Shown one piece after another: positions 53,951 to 62,492 of a DNA stretch of 64,000 bases (the stretch's first letter is position 1; each line of letters starts with the position of its first letter). A model generated the notes under the pieces. That model was not told the DNA's origin. It searched no databases and saw only the letters and a program-made list of their open reading frames with translations. The DNA comes from Lachnospiraceae bacterium. Its GTDB lineage: Bacteria > Bacillota > Clostridia > Lachnospirales > Lachnospiraceae. Where the stretch lies: positions 62,001-126,000 of the forward strand of contig CABJAM010000008.1 of assembly GCA_902363555.1 (NCBI GenBank), in the 5' to 3' direction. The position numbers and the translations under genes are program-made.

Positions 53951-54718
53951 ATGAAACCCATTCTTACCGTACAATCCATCACGAAATATTATGGTTCCGA
54001 AAAAAACATCACCAAGGCCTTAAATGGCATCAGCTTTTGTGCACAGCCCTCAGAATTTACAGGCGTCATGGGAGCCAGCGGCAGCGGCAAAACCACGCTT
54101 CTGCGCTGCATTTCCACCCTGGACAATGTAAGCACCGGGAAAATTTTTGTAGATGGGGAGGACATTACCAACCTCTCTGAAAAATCCGTGGCCGCTTTCC
54201 GACGTGAAAAGCTGGGCTTTGTGTTTCAGGATTACAATCTGCTCAATCCCCTGACACTCCGGGAAAATATTGCGCTGGCGCTGACGATCCGCGGCATGGA
54301 AGAAGAAAAAATCAATGCAATTGTTGAGGAGACCGCCCGAAAGCTGCACATCACCGACATTTTGGACAAATTCCCATCTGAGGTTTCCGGCGGCCAGAAA
54401 CAGCGGTGCGCCTGCGCCCGGGCCATTGTCAACAAGCCGGCACTTTTACTGGCGGATGAGCCTACCGGCGCACTGGATTCCAAATCCAGTGCAGATCTGA
54501 TGGACACGCTCCATGAGCTCAATGAAAATCAGAAGATTACCATATTTATGGTCACCCATGACGCCTTTGCCGCCAGCCACTGCAGCCGCATCCTGTTTCT
54601 CCAGGACGGCCGCATATTCAATGAGCTGATCCGTGGAAATAAAAGCCGCCGGGAATTTTTTCAGGACATTCTGGATGTGATGTCTTTGCTTGGAGGTGAC
54701 GTTGCCCATGTACGTTAA
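53951..54718 (+). CDS. bceA: ABC transporter ATP-binding protein (BceA-like)
   Basis: 255 residues. Walker A GASGSGKTT, signature VSGGQKQR, Walker B LLLADEPTG and the H loop (VTHD) are intact. The MacB/BceA group couples ATP hydrolysis to the FtsX-type permease to remove cell-wall-targeting peptide antibiotics from their target. Its stop lies inside the start of the permease gene (about 28-base overlap). Confidence 0.95.
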   Translation: MKPILTVQSITKYYGSEKNITKALNGISFCAQPSEFTGVMGASGSGKTTLLRCISTLDNVSTGKIFVDGEDITNLSEKSVAAFRREKLGFVFQDYNLLNPLTLRENIALALTIRGMEEEKINAIVEETARKLHITDILDKFPSEVSGGQKQRCACARAIVNKPALLLADEPTGALDSKSSADLMDTLHELNENQKITIFMVTHDAFAASHCSRILFLQDGRIFNELIRGNKSRREFFQDILDVMSLLGGDVAHVR

Positions 54719-56711
54719 GCTATCGCTCAGAAATCTGAAACGCTGCGTGTCGGATTACGCCATCTATATGTTTACGCTGATACTGAGCTTTTCACTGATA
54801 TTTGCCTACAATGCCCTCATATTTTATGAACCGGTACGGATGCTGTGGAAGGAGGCGGACACATTGATGGTCATGCTCCTTTTTGTCACAGTCGTTATGG
54901 TGATGATCCTTGGCTGGCTTGTCTCCTATGTTGTACGGTTCATCTTTGACCAGCGCAGCCGTGAATTTGCCTGTTATATGACCATGGGCATGGAACGCCG
55001 CCAGATTTCCCGCATGTTTCTCGGCGAACAGCTCATCCTTGGTTTTATTGCTTTTCTCATCGGCAGTGTGCTTGGCAACTTCATATTTTATGGCATCACC
55101 CAGGTTATCTATAAAGTCTTTGACACCAGCTTTGCCATGTCGCTGTCCTACCTGCTTCCTGCGCTGGAGCTGTCTCTGGGCTGCTATATCGTTATGTTTT
55201 TCGTAGTGCTCTTTTTTGAAAACCGGCGGCTGAAAAAAACTACAGTCACCCAGCTTCTGGATGCATCCAAAAGTAATGAAAAGCTGCCACATTTAACAAA
55301 GGCCGGCCATCAAAAAAACATCGTTTTGTTTTTGCTGAGCGCCGGCATAGCCATATATTTGTTTTATATCCTCTATTTTAAAAATATGCAGAGCAATGCC
55401 ATGGCTCCAGTGATCATGGTCATTGCCGGTACAATGCTTTTTATTTCCATTATGGTATTTTATCGGGAAGCCGGATATTTGATTTACCAGCATTATCAGA
55501 AGCATCCAAAAAAGATCATGGTAAAAGAAAAGCTGTTTTTTTACCGCCAGCTCACCAGTCGGCTCTCCTCCAACAGCCGCCGTCTGGGCGTCCTATCCAT
55601 CCTTGGCTTCATTGCCATTATGGCGCTTTGCGGCTCCTACGTTCCCGCGGGCAGCGCCGGGGAGGATATCGCCGCCAACGTTCCTTTTGAGCTGGCCATT
55701 TATGAGCGCAATGAAGAACGCCTTGGCCATATTCTGGATACAAAGCTCTACGATCAGGCCATTGCCAGGTACAGTTCCATCACGGACAAATGCGACTATG
55801 TGCTTTATGAGCTGGAAGATAGTTATTATATGGAAAGTAATCAAATCACCGATCCGGCGTCGATACCATTTGACGATATGGCCGTCACTCTGTCCGATTA
55901 CAATAAAATCCGGCAGGTCCTGGGCTATGCTCCCATGGGTCTTGAGCCCGGCACCTTCATGGTCCATTGTAAAAACGCGGAAAAGAGCCGTCAGGTATTT
56001 GGTTCGGTTCCAGACTTTACCTATAACGGCCAAAGCTACACCCTGGCCGCCTGCCCCGATGAATATCTGTCCGTATCCTTATTTAACGGCTTCGGCGCAC
56101 TGCTCGTTTTACCGGACGATGCGCTTGCAGGATTGAAACCGGAACGCTCCTGCGTTATTTACCAAACGAAAAAAGCACTGCCGTTAGATTTTAAAGAAAC
56201 GATCAACCGTATTTTGGCTCAGCAGGGGGCTGGAAATTATCACATGGGCTATACCCGAATGTATCTTAGAGCGGATTATATCCAGGAAACGAAGACTATG
56301 TACTTGTTCATTATCCTGCTGTGCATTTACACGGCGTTCATATGCCTGTTCATCATCGGAACGATCCTGTCCGTGCAGCAGCTTTCCGAGAGCCGCAAAA
56401 CGGTTCATCAGTACCGTCTTATGAGCTTCCTCGGCGCCTCCCGCAAAGATCTCCAGCACGGTATCACCGGCCACCTGCTCATTTACTTCCTGCTGCCGCT
56501 GCTTTTGCCAGTGATTTACAGCGCCGCCTTCCTTGCCGTTATTATCCATATGGGAACCTTTACGGGCACGTCCATCCGATACGGCATCGGAATGTCCGTC
56601 CTCACACTGGCGGTGATCTACGGCGTTTACTTTCTGGTCACGAATCATCAGTATCAGAAATATGTTCTGGATACAAGACGGCAGAGTTTGTCGGATCTGC
56701 TGGAAGGGTAG
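54690..56711 (+). CDS. bceB: FtsX-like ABC permease (BceB-like)
   Basis: 673 residues with about ten membrane helices and one large extracellular domain (about 310-530). The N-terminal part (SLRNLKRCVSDYAIYMFTL) and the closing FtsX domain (GASRKDLQHGITGHLLIYFLLP) are typical of BceB, which senses peptide antibiotics through the extracellular loop. Begins within the bceA coding end. Works with the two-component system encoded just upstream. Confidence 0.94.
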   Translation: MEVTLPMYVKLSLRNLKRCVSDYAIYMFTLILSFSLIFAYNALIFYEPVRMLWKEADTLMVMLLFVTVVMVMILGWLVSYVVRFIFDQRSREFACYMTMGMERRQISRMFLGEQLILGFIAFLIGSVLGNFIFYGITQVIYKVFDTSFAMSLSYLLPALELSLGCYIVMFFVVLFFENRRLKKTTVTQLLDASKSNEKLPHLTKAGHQKNIVLFLLSAGIAIYLFYILYFKNMQSNAMAPVIMVIAGTMLFISIMVFYREAGYLIYQHYQKHPKKIMVKEKLFFYRQLTSRLSSNSRRLGVLSILGFIAIMALCGSYVPAGSAGEDIAANVPFELAIYERNEERLGHILDTKLYDQAIARYSSITDKCDYVLYELEDSYYMESNQITDPASIPFDDMAVTLSDYNKIRQVLGYAPMGLEPGTFMVHCKNAEKSRQVFGSVPDFTYNGQSYTLAACPDEYLSVSLFNGFGALLVLPDDALAGLKPERSCVIYQTKKALPLDFKETINRILAQQGAGNYHMGYTRMYLRADYIQETKTMYLFIILLCIYTAFICLFIIGTILSVQQLSESRKTVHQYRLMSFLGASRKDLQHGITGHLLIYFLLPLLLPVIYSAAFLAVIIHMGTFTGTSIRYGIGMSVLTLAVIYGVYFLVTNHQYQKYVLDTRRQSLSDLLEG

Positions 56712-56733
56712 GCGCCACCAAACTGTATCCATA

Positions 56734-56770
56734 AAACAGGCCATCGGAACGATAATCCGACGGCCTGTTT
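56734..56770. terminator. Bidirectional terminator between bceB and folA
   Basis: Stem AAACAGGCC...GGCCTGTTT with an inner ATCGGA/TCCGAC stem; A and T runs on both sides serve the converging genes. Confidence 0.85.
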
Positions 56771-56788
56771 CGATATGCTGCTAATTCT

Positions 56789-57325
56789 CTATTCCATACA
56801 ATGGCTCTCAATATACCCCTGCATTTTCTCCCTGCTGCTCTTTCGGGCATAAAGCACAAACCGATATTCCAGATCAAAATATGTCCGTTCCTCGCTCTCG
56901 GCCACAACCATCCATTCCTCGTCCGCATCCAGATTTGGAAACCAGGTGTCCGCCTCATAGCAGTAATCCATCCGCGTCACATGAGCCACATCGCAGTAGG
57001 GCAGCATCTGGCGGTAAATACTCTCCCCGCCAATGACATAGATATCTTCAGTGTTATATTTTTTAGCCTCCGCCATGGCTGCATCCACCGATGGCACCAC
57101 AATGGCATCCTTTACGTGATAATCCGGGTTGGCGGAAATCACAATATTCACCCGTTTTTTAAGCGGCAGCCCGTTTGGAAAGCTCTCCAGCGTTTTCCGG
57201 CCCATGATCACCACCTTATTGGTCGTCGTTGTTCTGAAAAACTTCATATCCTCGGGAATACTGTTCAATAATTTATTTTTATTGCCGATCGCCCAGTTAT
57301 TGTCCACTGCTACAATTAAATTCAT
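56789..57325 (-). CDS. folA: Dihydrofolate reductase
   Basis: 178 residues from ATG 57325, which follows GGAGG; an upstream in-frame ATG is ignored. It reduces dihydrofolate to tetrahydrofolate with NADPH. NNWAIGNKNKLL, IPEDMKFF (active-site acid), MGRKTLESF and IYVIGGESIYRQML are canonical. Pairs with thyA, which consumes the folate cofactor and regenerates dihydrofolate. Confidence 0.96.
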   Translation of the reverse strand: MNLIVAVDNNWAIGNKNKLLNSIPEDMKFFRTTTTNKVVIMGRKTLESFPNGLPLKKRVNIVISANPDYHVKDAIVVPSVDAAMAEAKKYNTEDIYVIGGESIYRQMLPYCDVAHVTRMDYCYEADTWFPNLDADEEWMVVAESEERTYFDLEYRFVLYARKSSREKMQGYIESHCME

Positions 57326-57425
57326 ATACAACCTCCATATTTCCTCGATATGCAAAATCCACTTGCAAAACCGTTCCAATGCCGTCAAATCGGATAATGG
57401 AACGGCGCACTTTTCTACAGTATAT

Positions 57426-58274
57426 TTATACAGCTATCGGGATATTTTTAATCTGCGGCCCTGTCTCGTAATTATCCAGGCGGAAATCATCCTTCGTAAA
57501 CGCATAGAAATCCCTGATCTCCGGATTCATCCAAAAGGACGGCGCCGGTAGCGGTTCCCTGGTGATCAGCTCTCTGATCAAAGGTACATGACGGTCATAA
57601 ATATGGGCGTCCGCAATAACGTGCACAAGCTCGCCCACCTGCATATCACTGACCTGGGCAAACATATGCAGCAGCGCCGCGTACTGGACCACATTCCAGT
57701 TATTGGCAGCCAGCACATCCTGAGAACGCTGATTTAATATACCATTGAGCACCAGCTTATCATCGCCGGGCTTCTTTGTCACATTAAAGGTCATGCTGTA
57801 AGCGCACGGATAAAGGTTCATCTCATGGAGGTCCTGATGAACGTAAATATTGGTCATAATCCGGCGGCTGTACGGATTATTTTTCAAATCAAACAGCACA
57901 CGGTCCACCTGATCCATCATCCCCTCACGGTACTGATGCTTTACCCCCATCTGATAACCGTAAGCCTTGCCGATGGAGCCATCGGCATCGGCCCATTCAT
58001 CCCAAATATGGCTGTTCAGATCATTGATATTGTTCGACTTTTTTTGCCAGATCCACAGCACCTCATCGATAGCACTCTTAATGGCTGTGCGGCGCAGTGT
58101 CAGGGCGGGAAACTCTTTGGACAGGTCGTAGCGGTTCACAACGCCAAATTTCTTTATCGTATAGGCATACGTTCCGTCCTCCCATTTAGGGCGCACCTTC
58201 TCGCCCTCCGTACTGCATCCATTGTCCAGAATATCCTGGCACATATTTATAAAAACTTTATCTGCGTAGCTCAT
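57426..58274 (-). CDS. thyA: Thymidylate synthase
   Basis: 282 residues, typical length. It converts dUMP and methylene-tetrahydrofolate to dTMP and dihydrofolate. Catalytic Cys157 lies in NLYPCAYSMTF, where most enzymes have PCH; the His is Ala here, a variant I also associate with clostridial ThyA proteins. The dUMP-binding RSQDV and Asn (NNWNVVQYAALLHM) and the C-terminal IPIAV are present. Precedes folA on the same strand by about 100 bases. Confidence 0.95.
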   Translation of the reverse strand: MSYADKVFINMCQDILDNGCSTEGEKVRPKWEDGTYAYTIKKFGVVNRYDLSKEFPALTLRRTAIKSAIDEVLWIWQKKSNNINDLNSHIWDEWADADGSIGKAYGYQMGVKHQYREGMMDQVDRVLFDLKNNPYSRRIMTNIYVHQDLHEMNLYPCAYSMTFNVTKKPGDDKLVLNGILNQRSQDVLAANNWNVVQYAALLHMFAQVSDMQVGELVHVIADAHIYDRHVPLIRELITREPLPAPSFWMNPEIRDFYAFTKDDFRLDNYETGPQIKNIPIAV

Positions 58275-58312
58275 CTTGTTCTCCTTCTTTCAACAGCGTA
58301 TTTGTGGCCATC

Positions 58313-58380
58313 GCCCGGCTCCTCTGAATGGTTACTGTTTGCGCAAAGCCCGGCCCCTCTGAACTGACTATTCGCACAAA
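58313..58380 (-). repeat. Tandem copy of a 33-35-bp unit containing element A core
   Basis: Two adjacent units begin GCCCGGC and end GC(A)CAAA, each with the reverse of CAGAGG next to an element A-like core (58325-58335 and 58357-58367). They lie between thyA and pepT. Confidence 0.6.
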
Positions 58381-58391
58381 GCCAGGCCTTT

Positions 58392-59609
58392 CTATACGGC
58401 TGCGTATTTTCTGATCAGTCCTACAACCACATCACAGGCCAGGGCCATGCCTTCCTTTGTAATATGTTCAAAAGGTCCATGGTAAGCATATCCGCCAGTA
58501 CCCAGATTCGGGCAGGGCAGCCCCATGTAAGACAAGCGGGAACCATCGGTGCCGCCGCGCACAGGAATAACCTGAGGCGTTAATCCAAGCTCTGTAATCA
58601 CGGCTTTGGCATTGTCCATGAGGTGCTCGTGCTTTTCGATGATCTCGCGCATATTATAATAGCTGTCGCAAAGCTCCAGCGTCACTGTGCCTTCTCCATA
58701 CTTTTGATTCAGCTTGGCCACAACATTTTTCATCGTCTCCTTGCGGGCTTCAAATTTTTCACGGCTGTGGTCGCGGATAATGTAGCTCATCGCTGCCGAG
58801 GATACATCGCCGCTGATGCTGTCCAAATGGTAGAAGCCCTCATAGCCGTCGGTGTAACGGGGTGTTTCCGAGGGCGGCAGCATAGCGCTCAATTCACAGG
58901 CCACCAGTCCGGCATTGATCATAATATCTTTGGCATCGCCCGGATGAACGGATACGCCGTGGATCTTTATTTTAGCAGAAGCCGCATTAAACGTCTCGCA
59001 GGCCAGATCATATTCCGGACCACCGTCCACCGTATAAGCGAAATCCGCACCAAACTTATCCACATTAAAGTGATCAGCGCCGCGGCCAACCTCCTCATCC
59101 GGCGTGAAAGCGATGCACAGCGGGCCATGGGGGATATTTTCCTCAAGTATCCGCTCGATGGCGGTAACGATTTCTGCAATCCCCGCCTTATCATCGGCGC
59201 CCAGCAGCGTGGTGCCGTCGGTCGTCACCAGAGTTCTTCCGGCCAATGTCTTGAGATGTGGAAAACTTCGGACAGAGAGGACCTCGCCTCCGGCCAGACG
59301 GACATCCTTACCGTCATAATTTTCAATGATCTGCATTTTAACATCTTTTCCGCTGGCTGCCGGCGATGTATCCATATGGGCAATGAAGCCCAGTGCGCGG
59401 CACTGCTCCTTTCCGGCGGTGGCCGGTATCCACCCGTAGACGATCCCATAATCATCCAATTCCACCCGGGGCACGCCGATGCGTTTCAACTCTGCTTCCA
59501 GAAAGCGGGCCAGCTCCCACTGGCAGGCTGTGGAGGGCGTCGCCGTCGAATCTTCATCCGAAGTCGTTTCAAACCTTACATAATTTCCAAACCGTTCAAG
59601 TATATCCAT
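58392..59609 (-). CDS. pepT: Peptidase T (tripeptide aminopeptidase)
   Basis: 405 residues, standard for the family. A zinc aminopeptidase of the M20 family that removes N-terminal residues from tripeptides. FIAHMDTSPAASG (first metal ligand), GADDKAGIAEI, FTPDEEVGRG (general-base Glu) and RGGTDGSRLS are intact. Cytoplasmic; monocistronic, with an element B-type leader upstream. Confidence 0.95.
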   Translation of the reverse strand: MDILERFGNYVRFETTSDEDSTATPSTACQWELARFLEAELKRIGVPRVELDDYGIVYGWIPATAGKEQCRALGFIAHMDTSPAASGKDVKMQIIENYDGKDVRLAGGEVLSVRSFPHLKTLAGRTLVTTDGTTLLGADDKAGIAEIVTAIERILEENIPHGPLCIAFTPDEEVGRGADHFNVDKFGADFAYTVDGGPEYDLACETFNAASAKIKIHGVSVHPGDAKDIMINAGLVACELSAMLPPSETPRYTDGYEGFYHLDSISGDVSSAAMSYIIRDHSREKFEARKETMKNVVAKLNQKYGEGTVTLELCDSYYNMREIIEKHEHLMDNAKAVITELGLTPQVIPVRGGTDGSRLSYMGLPCPNLGTGGYAYHGPFEHITKEGMALACDVVVGLIRKYAAV

Positions 59610-59655
59610 ATATCAAATCTTCCTTTCTTTAACTGTCTAAAATCCATATTTGCCA

Positions 59656-59703
59656 GGGATTTCCGCGGGAAATCGGTGACCTGTTTACGCAGTTTCTATT
59701 ATA
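59656..59703 (-). repeat. Element B copy upstream of pepT
   Basis: Minus-strand TATAAT (59698-59703) is followed 23 bases later by GATTTCC-GCG-GGAAATC (59658-59674). The box CAGGTCA between them is shared with the copy before the uvrA-like gene. Confidence 0.6.
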
Positions 59704-59778
59704 AGATATCTCCCCGGGAAAAGGAAGTCATATGTCGATAGATTTTAGCATTTTTTTATATTTGCGCGCTGAATTATA

Positions 59779-59808
59779 TTAGCATTATTAATGATAATGT
59801 GTTAAAAT
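59779..59808 (+). promoter_or_regulatory. Promoter of the alarmone synthetase gene with palindrome
   Basis: TTAGCA (59779-59784) and TAAAAT (59803-59808) are 18 bases apart. The palindrome CATTAT-n5-ATAATG (59783-59799) fills the spacer. The expected start near 59815 leaves the ATG at 59822 without a leader, favouring the later start at 59915. Confidence 0.5.
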
Positions 59809-59914
59809 AGTTATAAATCATATGAAAAAGAGCTGTATGGCAGATGCGCCAGCCTTCAAAGCTTACCCATGCCCCAGCCATCTTTTTCCGGCGAAGAAAG
59901 GAAAGATAGCTTCC

Positions 59915-61030
59915 ATGATTGATACAGTAGACACCATTATGAACGAGTATTATCAGTCGGTCGAAATTTACAAAAAACTCAGATATGATGTTGGCGAGAT
60001 CATCACCACGCTGATCGACCTGAACCAGATTAAAATATCAAATATGACATTGCGGATAAAAAGTGAAGAAGCATTAAAAAATAAAGTCATTTCCAAAGCC
60101 AAGTACAATCATCTGGACGAGATTACCGATGTATTAGGCTGCCGGATCGTCACCCTGTTTGAAAGTGACGTGGACCGTATTTTTGACCTGCTGGATAAAA
60201 CATTTGAAATCGTAGAAATCGTAGATAAACGAAAAAAACACAAGGTGAACAATATTGAATTCGGTTACACATCCCTGCATCTTGTAGTAAAATTTACCGA
60301 TGCCCGATGCCAGTTGGTGGAATATCAGAAATATCAGGATATTCTTTTTGAAATCCAACTGCGTACAGTTTTGCAGCACGCCTGGGCTGAAGTGGAGCAC
60401 GGCCTCGGATATAAGTCCTTTTACGAACCACCCATGGAGATCAAGCGCAAGCTCAATCGTCTGGCGGCCACCCTTGAAATCCTCGATGAGGAATTTGAGG
60501 ACATCCGTTATGAAATCACCATGTATAACCAGAGTCTGGACAGGGAGGAAAAGGTGCTCAAAACCGATATCAACAAAGATTCGCTGATCGCTTACGTAAA
60601 CAGCAGTCCTATCCTCAATGAAATGGCCGAGACGATTGCCGGCAAGTATCATTACCAGATCATCCGTGATCCCCATCTGATCAGCCAGCAAAAGCTTGTG
60701 GTAAAGCTGAATTTTTATGGTTACCAGTATATTAACGAGCTGAATGACGATATCATTAAGCACAAAAACACACTGCTGACCATTGGCGAGGAGCTTTCCG
60801 GTCATATCAATTATGACTATACGCTGAACCTGTACAGCACATTGCTGTGGTTCTCCTTTATACCGGTGATCAAGAATCTCATTGCCGGACACGGCTCCTC
60901 CAATGAGGACATTTTAGACGACGTGATTTTGGAAACCTTCCGCAACAGCTCATTGTCCATATTTGATGTATTCAATCCCAAAAGAGTCTCGGCTGCCGAC
61001 GACGGCAGCGGGGATAACGAAGAAGAATAA
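59915..61030 (+). CDS. RelA/SpoT-domain alarmone synthetase-like protein
   Basis: 371 residues from the ATG at 59915, which has AAGGAAAG upstream; the ATG at 59822 lies just after the promoter with no ribosome binding site. A single (p)ppGpp synthetase domain spans about 15-180: RIKSEEALKNKV, DVLGCRIV, GYTSLHLVV and EIQLRTVLQHAWAEVEH are the conserved synthetase segments. The C-terminal 190 residues are not the usual small alarmone synthetase tail and may be regulatory or an interaction domain. It has no hydrolase domain. Single gene, converging with hflX. Confidence 0.88.
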   Translation: MIDTVDTIMNEYYQSVEIYKKLRYDVGEIITTLIDLNQIKISNMTLRIKSEEALKNKVISKAKYNHLDEITDVLGCRIVTLFESDVDRIFDLLDKTFEIVEIVDKRKKHKVNNIEFGYTSLHLVVKFTDARCQLVEYQKYQDILFEIQLRTVLQHAWAEVEHGLGYKSFYEPPMEIKRKLNRLAATLEILDEEFEDIRYEITMYNQSLDREEKVLKTDINKDSLIAYVNSSPILNEMAETIAGKYHYQIIRDPHLISQQKLVVKLNFYGYQYINELNDDIIKHKNTLLTIGEELSGHINYDYTLNLYSTLLWFSFIPVIKNLIAGHGSSNEDILDDVILETFRNSSLSIFDVFNPKRVSAADDGSGDNEEE

Positions 61031-61036
61031 AGCAGC

Positions 61037-61110
61037 GAGCCACAAAAAAGCGCGCTGGCACCCGAACCTGAGGACGGACCGCCAACGCACACTTTGTGGC
61101 TCATTGTTTT
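61037..61110. terminator. Terminator-like hairpin between alarmone synthetase and hflX
   Basis: Arms GAGCCACAAA (61037-61046) and TTTGTGGCTC (61093-61102) with an A-rich left flank and a T-rich right flank, suiting both converging genes. The arms resemble element C near 29.0 kb. Confidence 0.75.
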
Positions 61111-61119
61111 TTACGATAT

Positions 61120-62403
61120 TTAATTGTTTTCAAGCAGTTGGAGCTGGGCGCATGTATCCGCCGGCACATATGCCTTAACATAAATCCCGTCATCGCGGTA
61201 CTCCTCCTCAAGGAGCTGGCCGTACTTACGGATAACGGCGATCTGGCCGGCATCCTTATAGTCAAATACTTGTTCCACAAGGACCTTCTGCTCTCTCAAC
61301 ACCTTTTCGATCGTATCCAGCAGCGGCTTTAAACTCTCGCGCTGCTTCGCACTGACATAAACCGTATAATCCGCACCAAAATCCTTCAGCACCGTCTCCT
61401 GACCGGCAGCCCGGACGATATCCATTTTATTGAAGGCCGTGATTATGGTCTTATCCTTGATCTCCAACTGACGCAGTGTATCGTAAACGACATGTATCTG
61501 AGCGTCCATCTGGGGATTTGAGGCATCCACCATATGAATGATCACATCGGCATATTTGGCCTCCTCCAGCGTGGACCGGAATGCATTGACCAGATGATGG
61601 GGGAGCTTTCTTATAAAACCAACAGTATCGGTTAAAAGGATCTGCTGGCCGCTTTCCAGCTCCAGGCTGCGGGTGGTCGGGTCCAAAGTGGCGAACAGCT
61701 TGTCCTCCTCCAGGACATTGGCGCCCGTGAGCGTATTGAGCAGCGTGGACTTGCCCGCATTAGTATAGCCCACAATCGATACGACGGGCACCGGATTGCG
61801 GCTGCGCTGCTTTCTGGCCACCTCCCGATGGCATTTGACTTCCTCAAGCTCTTTTTTTAGTTGGGAAATACGCACCTTTATAAGACGCCGATCCATCTCC
61901 AGCTTATTTTCACCCGGACCACGGGTTCCAATACCGCCGCCCAGCCGGGACAGGGAACGGCCCAGACCTACCAGGCGGGTGGCCCGGTAACGCAGCTGCG
62001 CCAGCTCTACCTGGATTTTTCCTTCTCTTGTGGAAGCCCTCTGAGCAAATATATCCAGGATCAGAAGCGTCCGGTCCATAACCTTGGCGTTTAAGGCATC
62101 CTCCAGATTGGCCATCTGCGCTGGTGAAAGCTCATCGTCGCAAATAACACCGGTGGCATTGGCCGCATCCAGCATATCTGCCAGCTCCTCAATCTTTCCC
62201 TTGCCCAGATAGGTGCCCGGATGGGGCGCCTCCCGGTTTTGGATCAAACGGCCCACAACGACCGCTCCGGCCGTCTTCGCCAGCTCCTCCAGCTCGTCCA
62301 GGGAATCGTTGGTGTCATCCGCATCATTTGTGGAAATGCCTGCCAGGATCACCCGTTCCACCAGATCATTTGTTTCAAATACTTTATTATTGATTTCTGA
62401 CAT
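61120..62403 (-). CDS. hflX: GTPase HflX
   Basis: 427 residues. The N-terminal HflX domain contains a glycine-rich GTRGPGENKLE loop, and the G domain has G1 GYTNAGKST, G3 DTVGF and G4 NKMD. HflX splits stalled or stressed 70S ribosomes. Ribosome binding site AGGAG before ATG. Element A forms a hairpin in the 90-base gap upstream. Confidence 0.95.
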   Translation of the reverse strand: MSEINNKVFETNDLVERVILAGISTNDADDTNDSLDELEELAKTAGAVVVGRLIQNREAPHPGTYLGKGKIEELADMLDAANATGVICDDELSPAQMANLEDALNAKVMDRTLLILDIFAQRASTREGKIQVELAQLRYRATRLVGLGRSLSRLGGGIGTRGPGENKLEMDRRLIKVRISQLKKELEEVKCHREVARKQRSRNPVPVVSIVGYTNAGKSTLLNTLTGANVLEEDKLFATLDPTTRSLELESGQQILLTDTVGFIRKLPHHLVNAFRSTLEEAKYADVIIHMVDASNPQMDAQIHVVYDTLRQLEIKDKTIITAFNKMDIVRAAGQETVLKDFGADYTVYVSAKQRESLKPLLDTIEKVLREQKVLVEQVFDYKDAGQIAVIRKYGQLLEEEYRDDGIYVKAYVPADTCAQLQLLENN

Positions 62404-62419
62404 ATAAATCTCCTAATTT

Positions 62420-62448
62420 GTAACCGCTCAGAAGGGCCGAACGGTTAC
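62420..62448 (+). repeat. Element A copy forming an inverted repeat
   Basis: GTAACCGCTCA begins the repeat, and CGGTTAC (62442-62448) closes a palindrome with its first seven bases (62420-62426). It lies between hflX and the TPR gene. Confidence 0.55.
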
Positions 62449-62492
62449 TCTGATTTTGCAGCCGGTTAAAAATTCAGGCGGTTGCAATTTTC

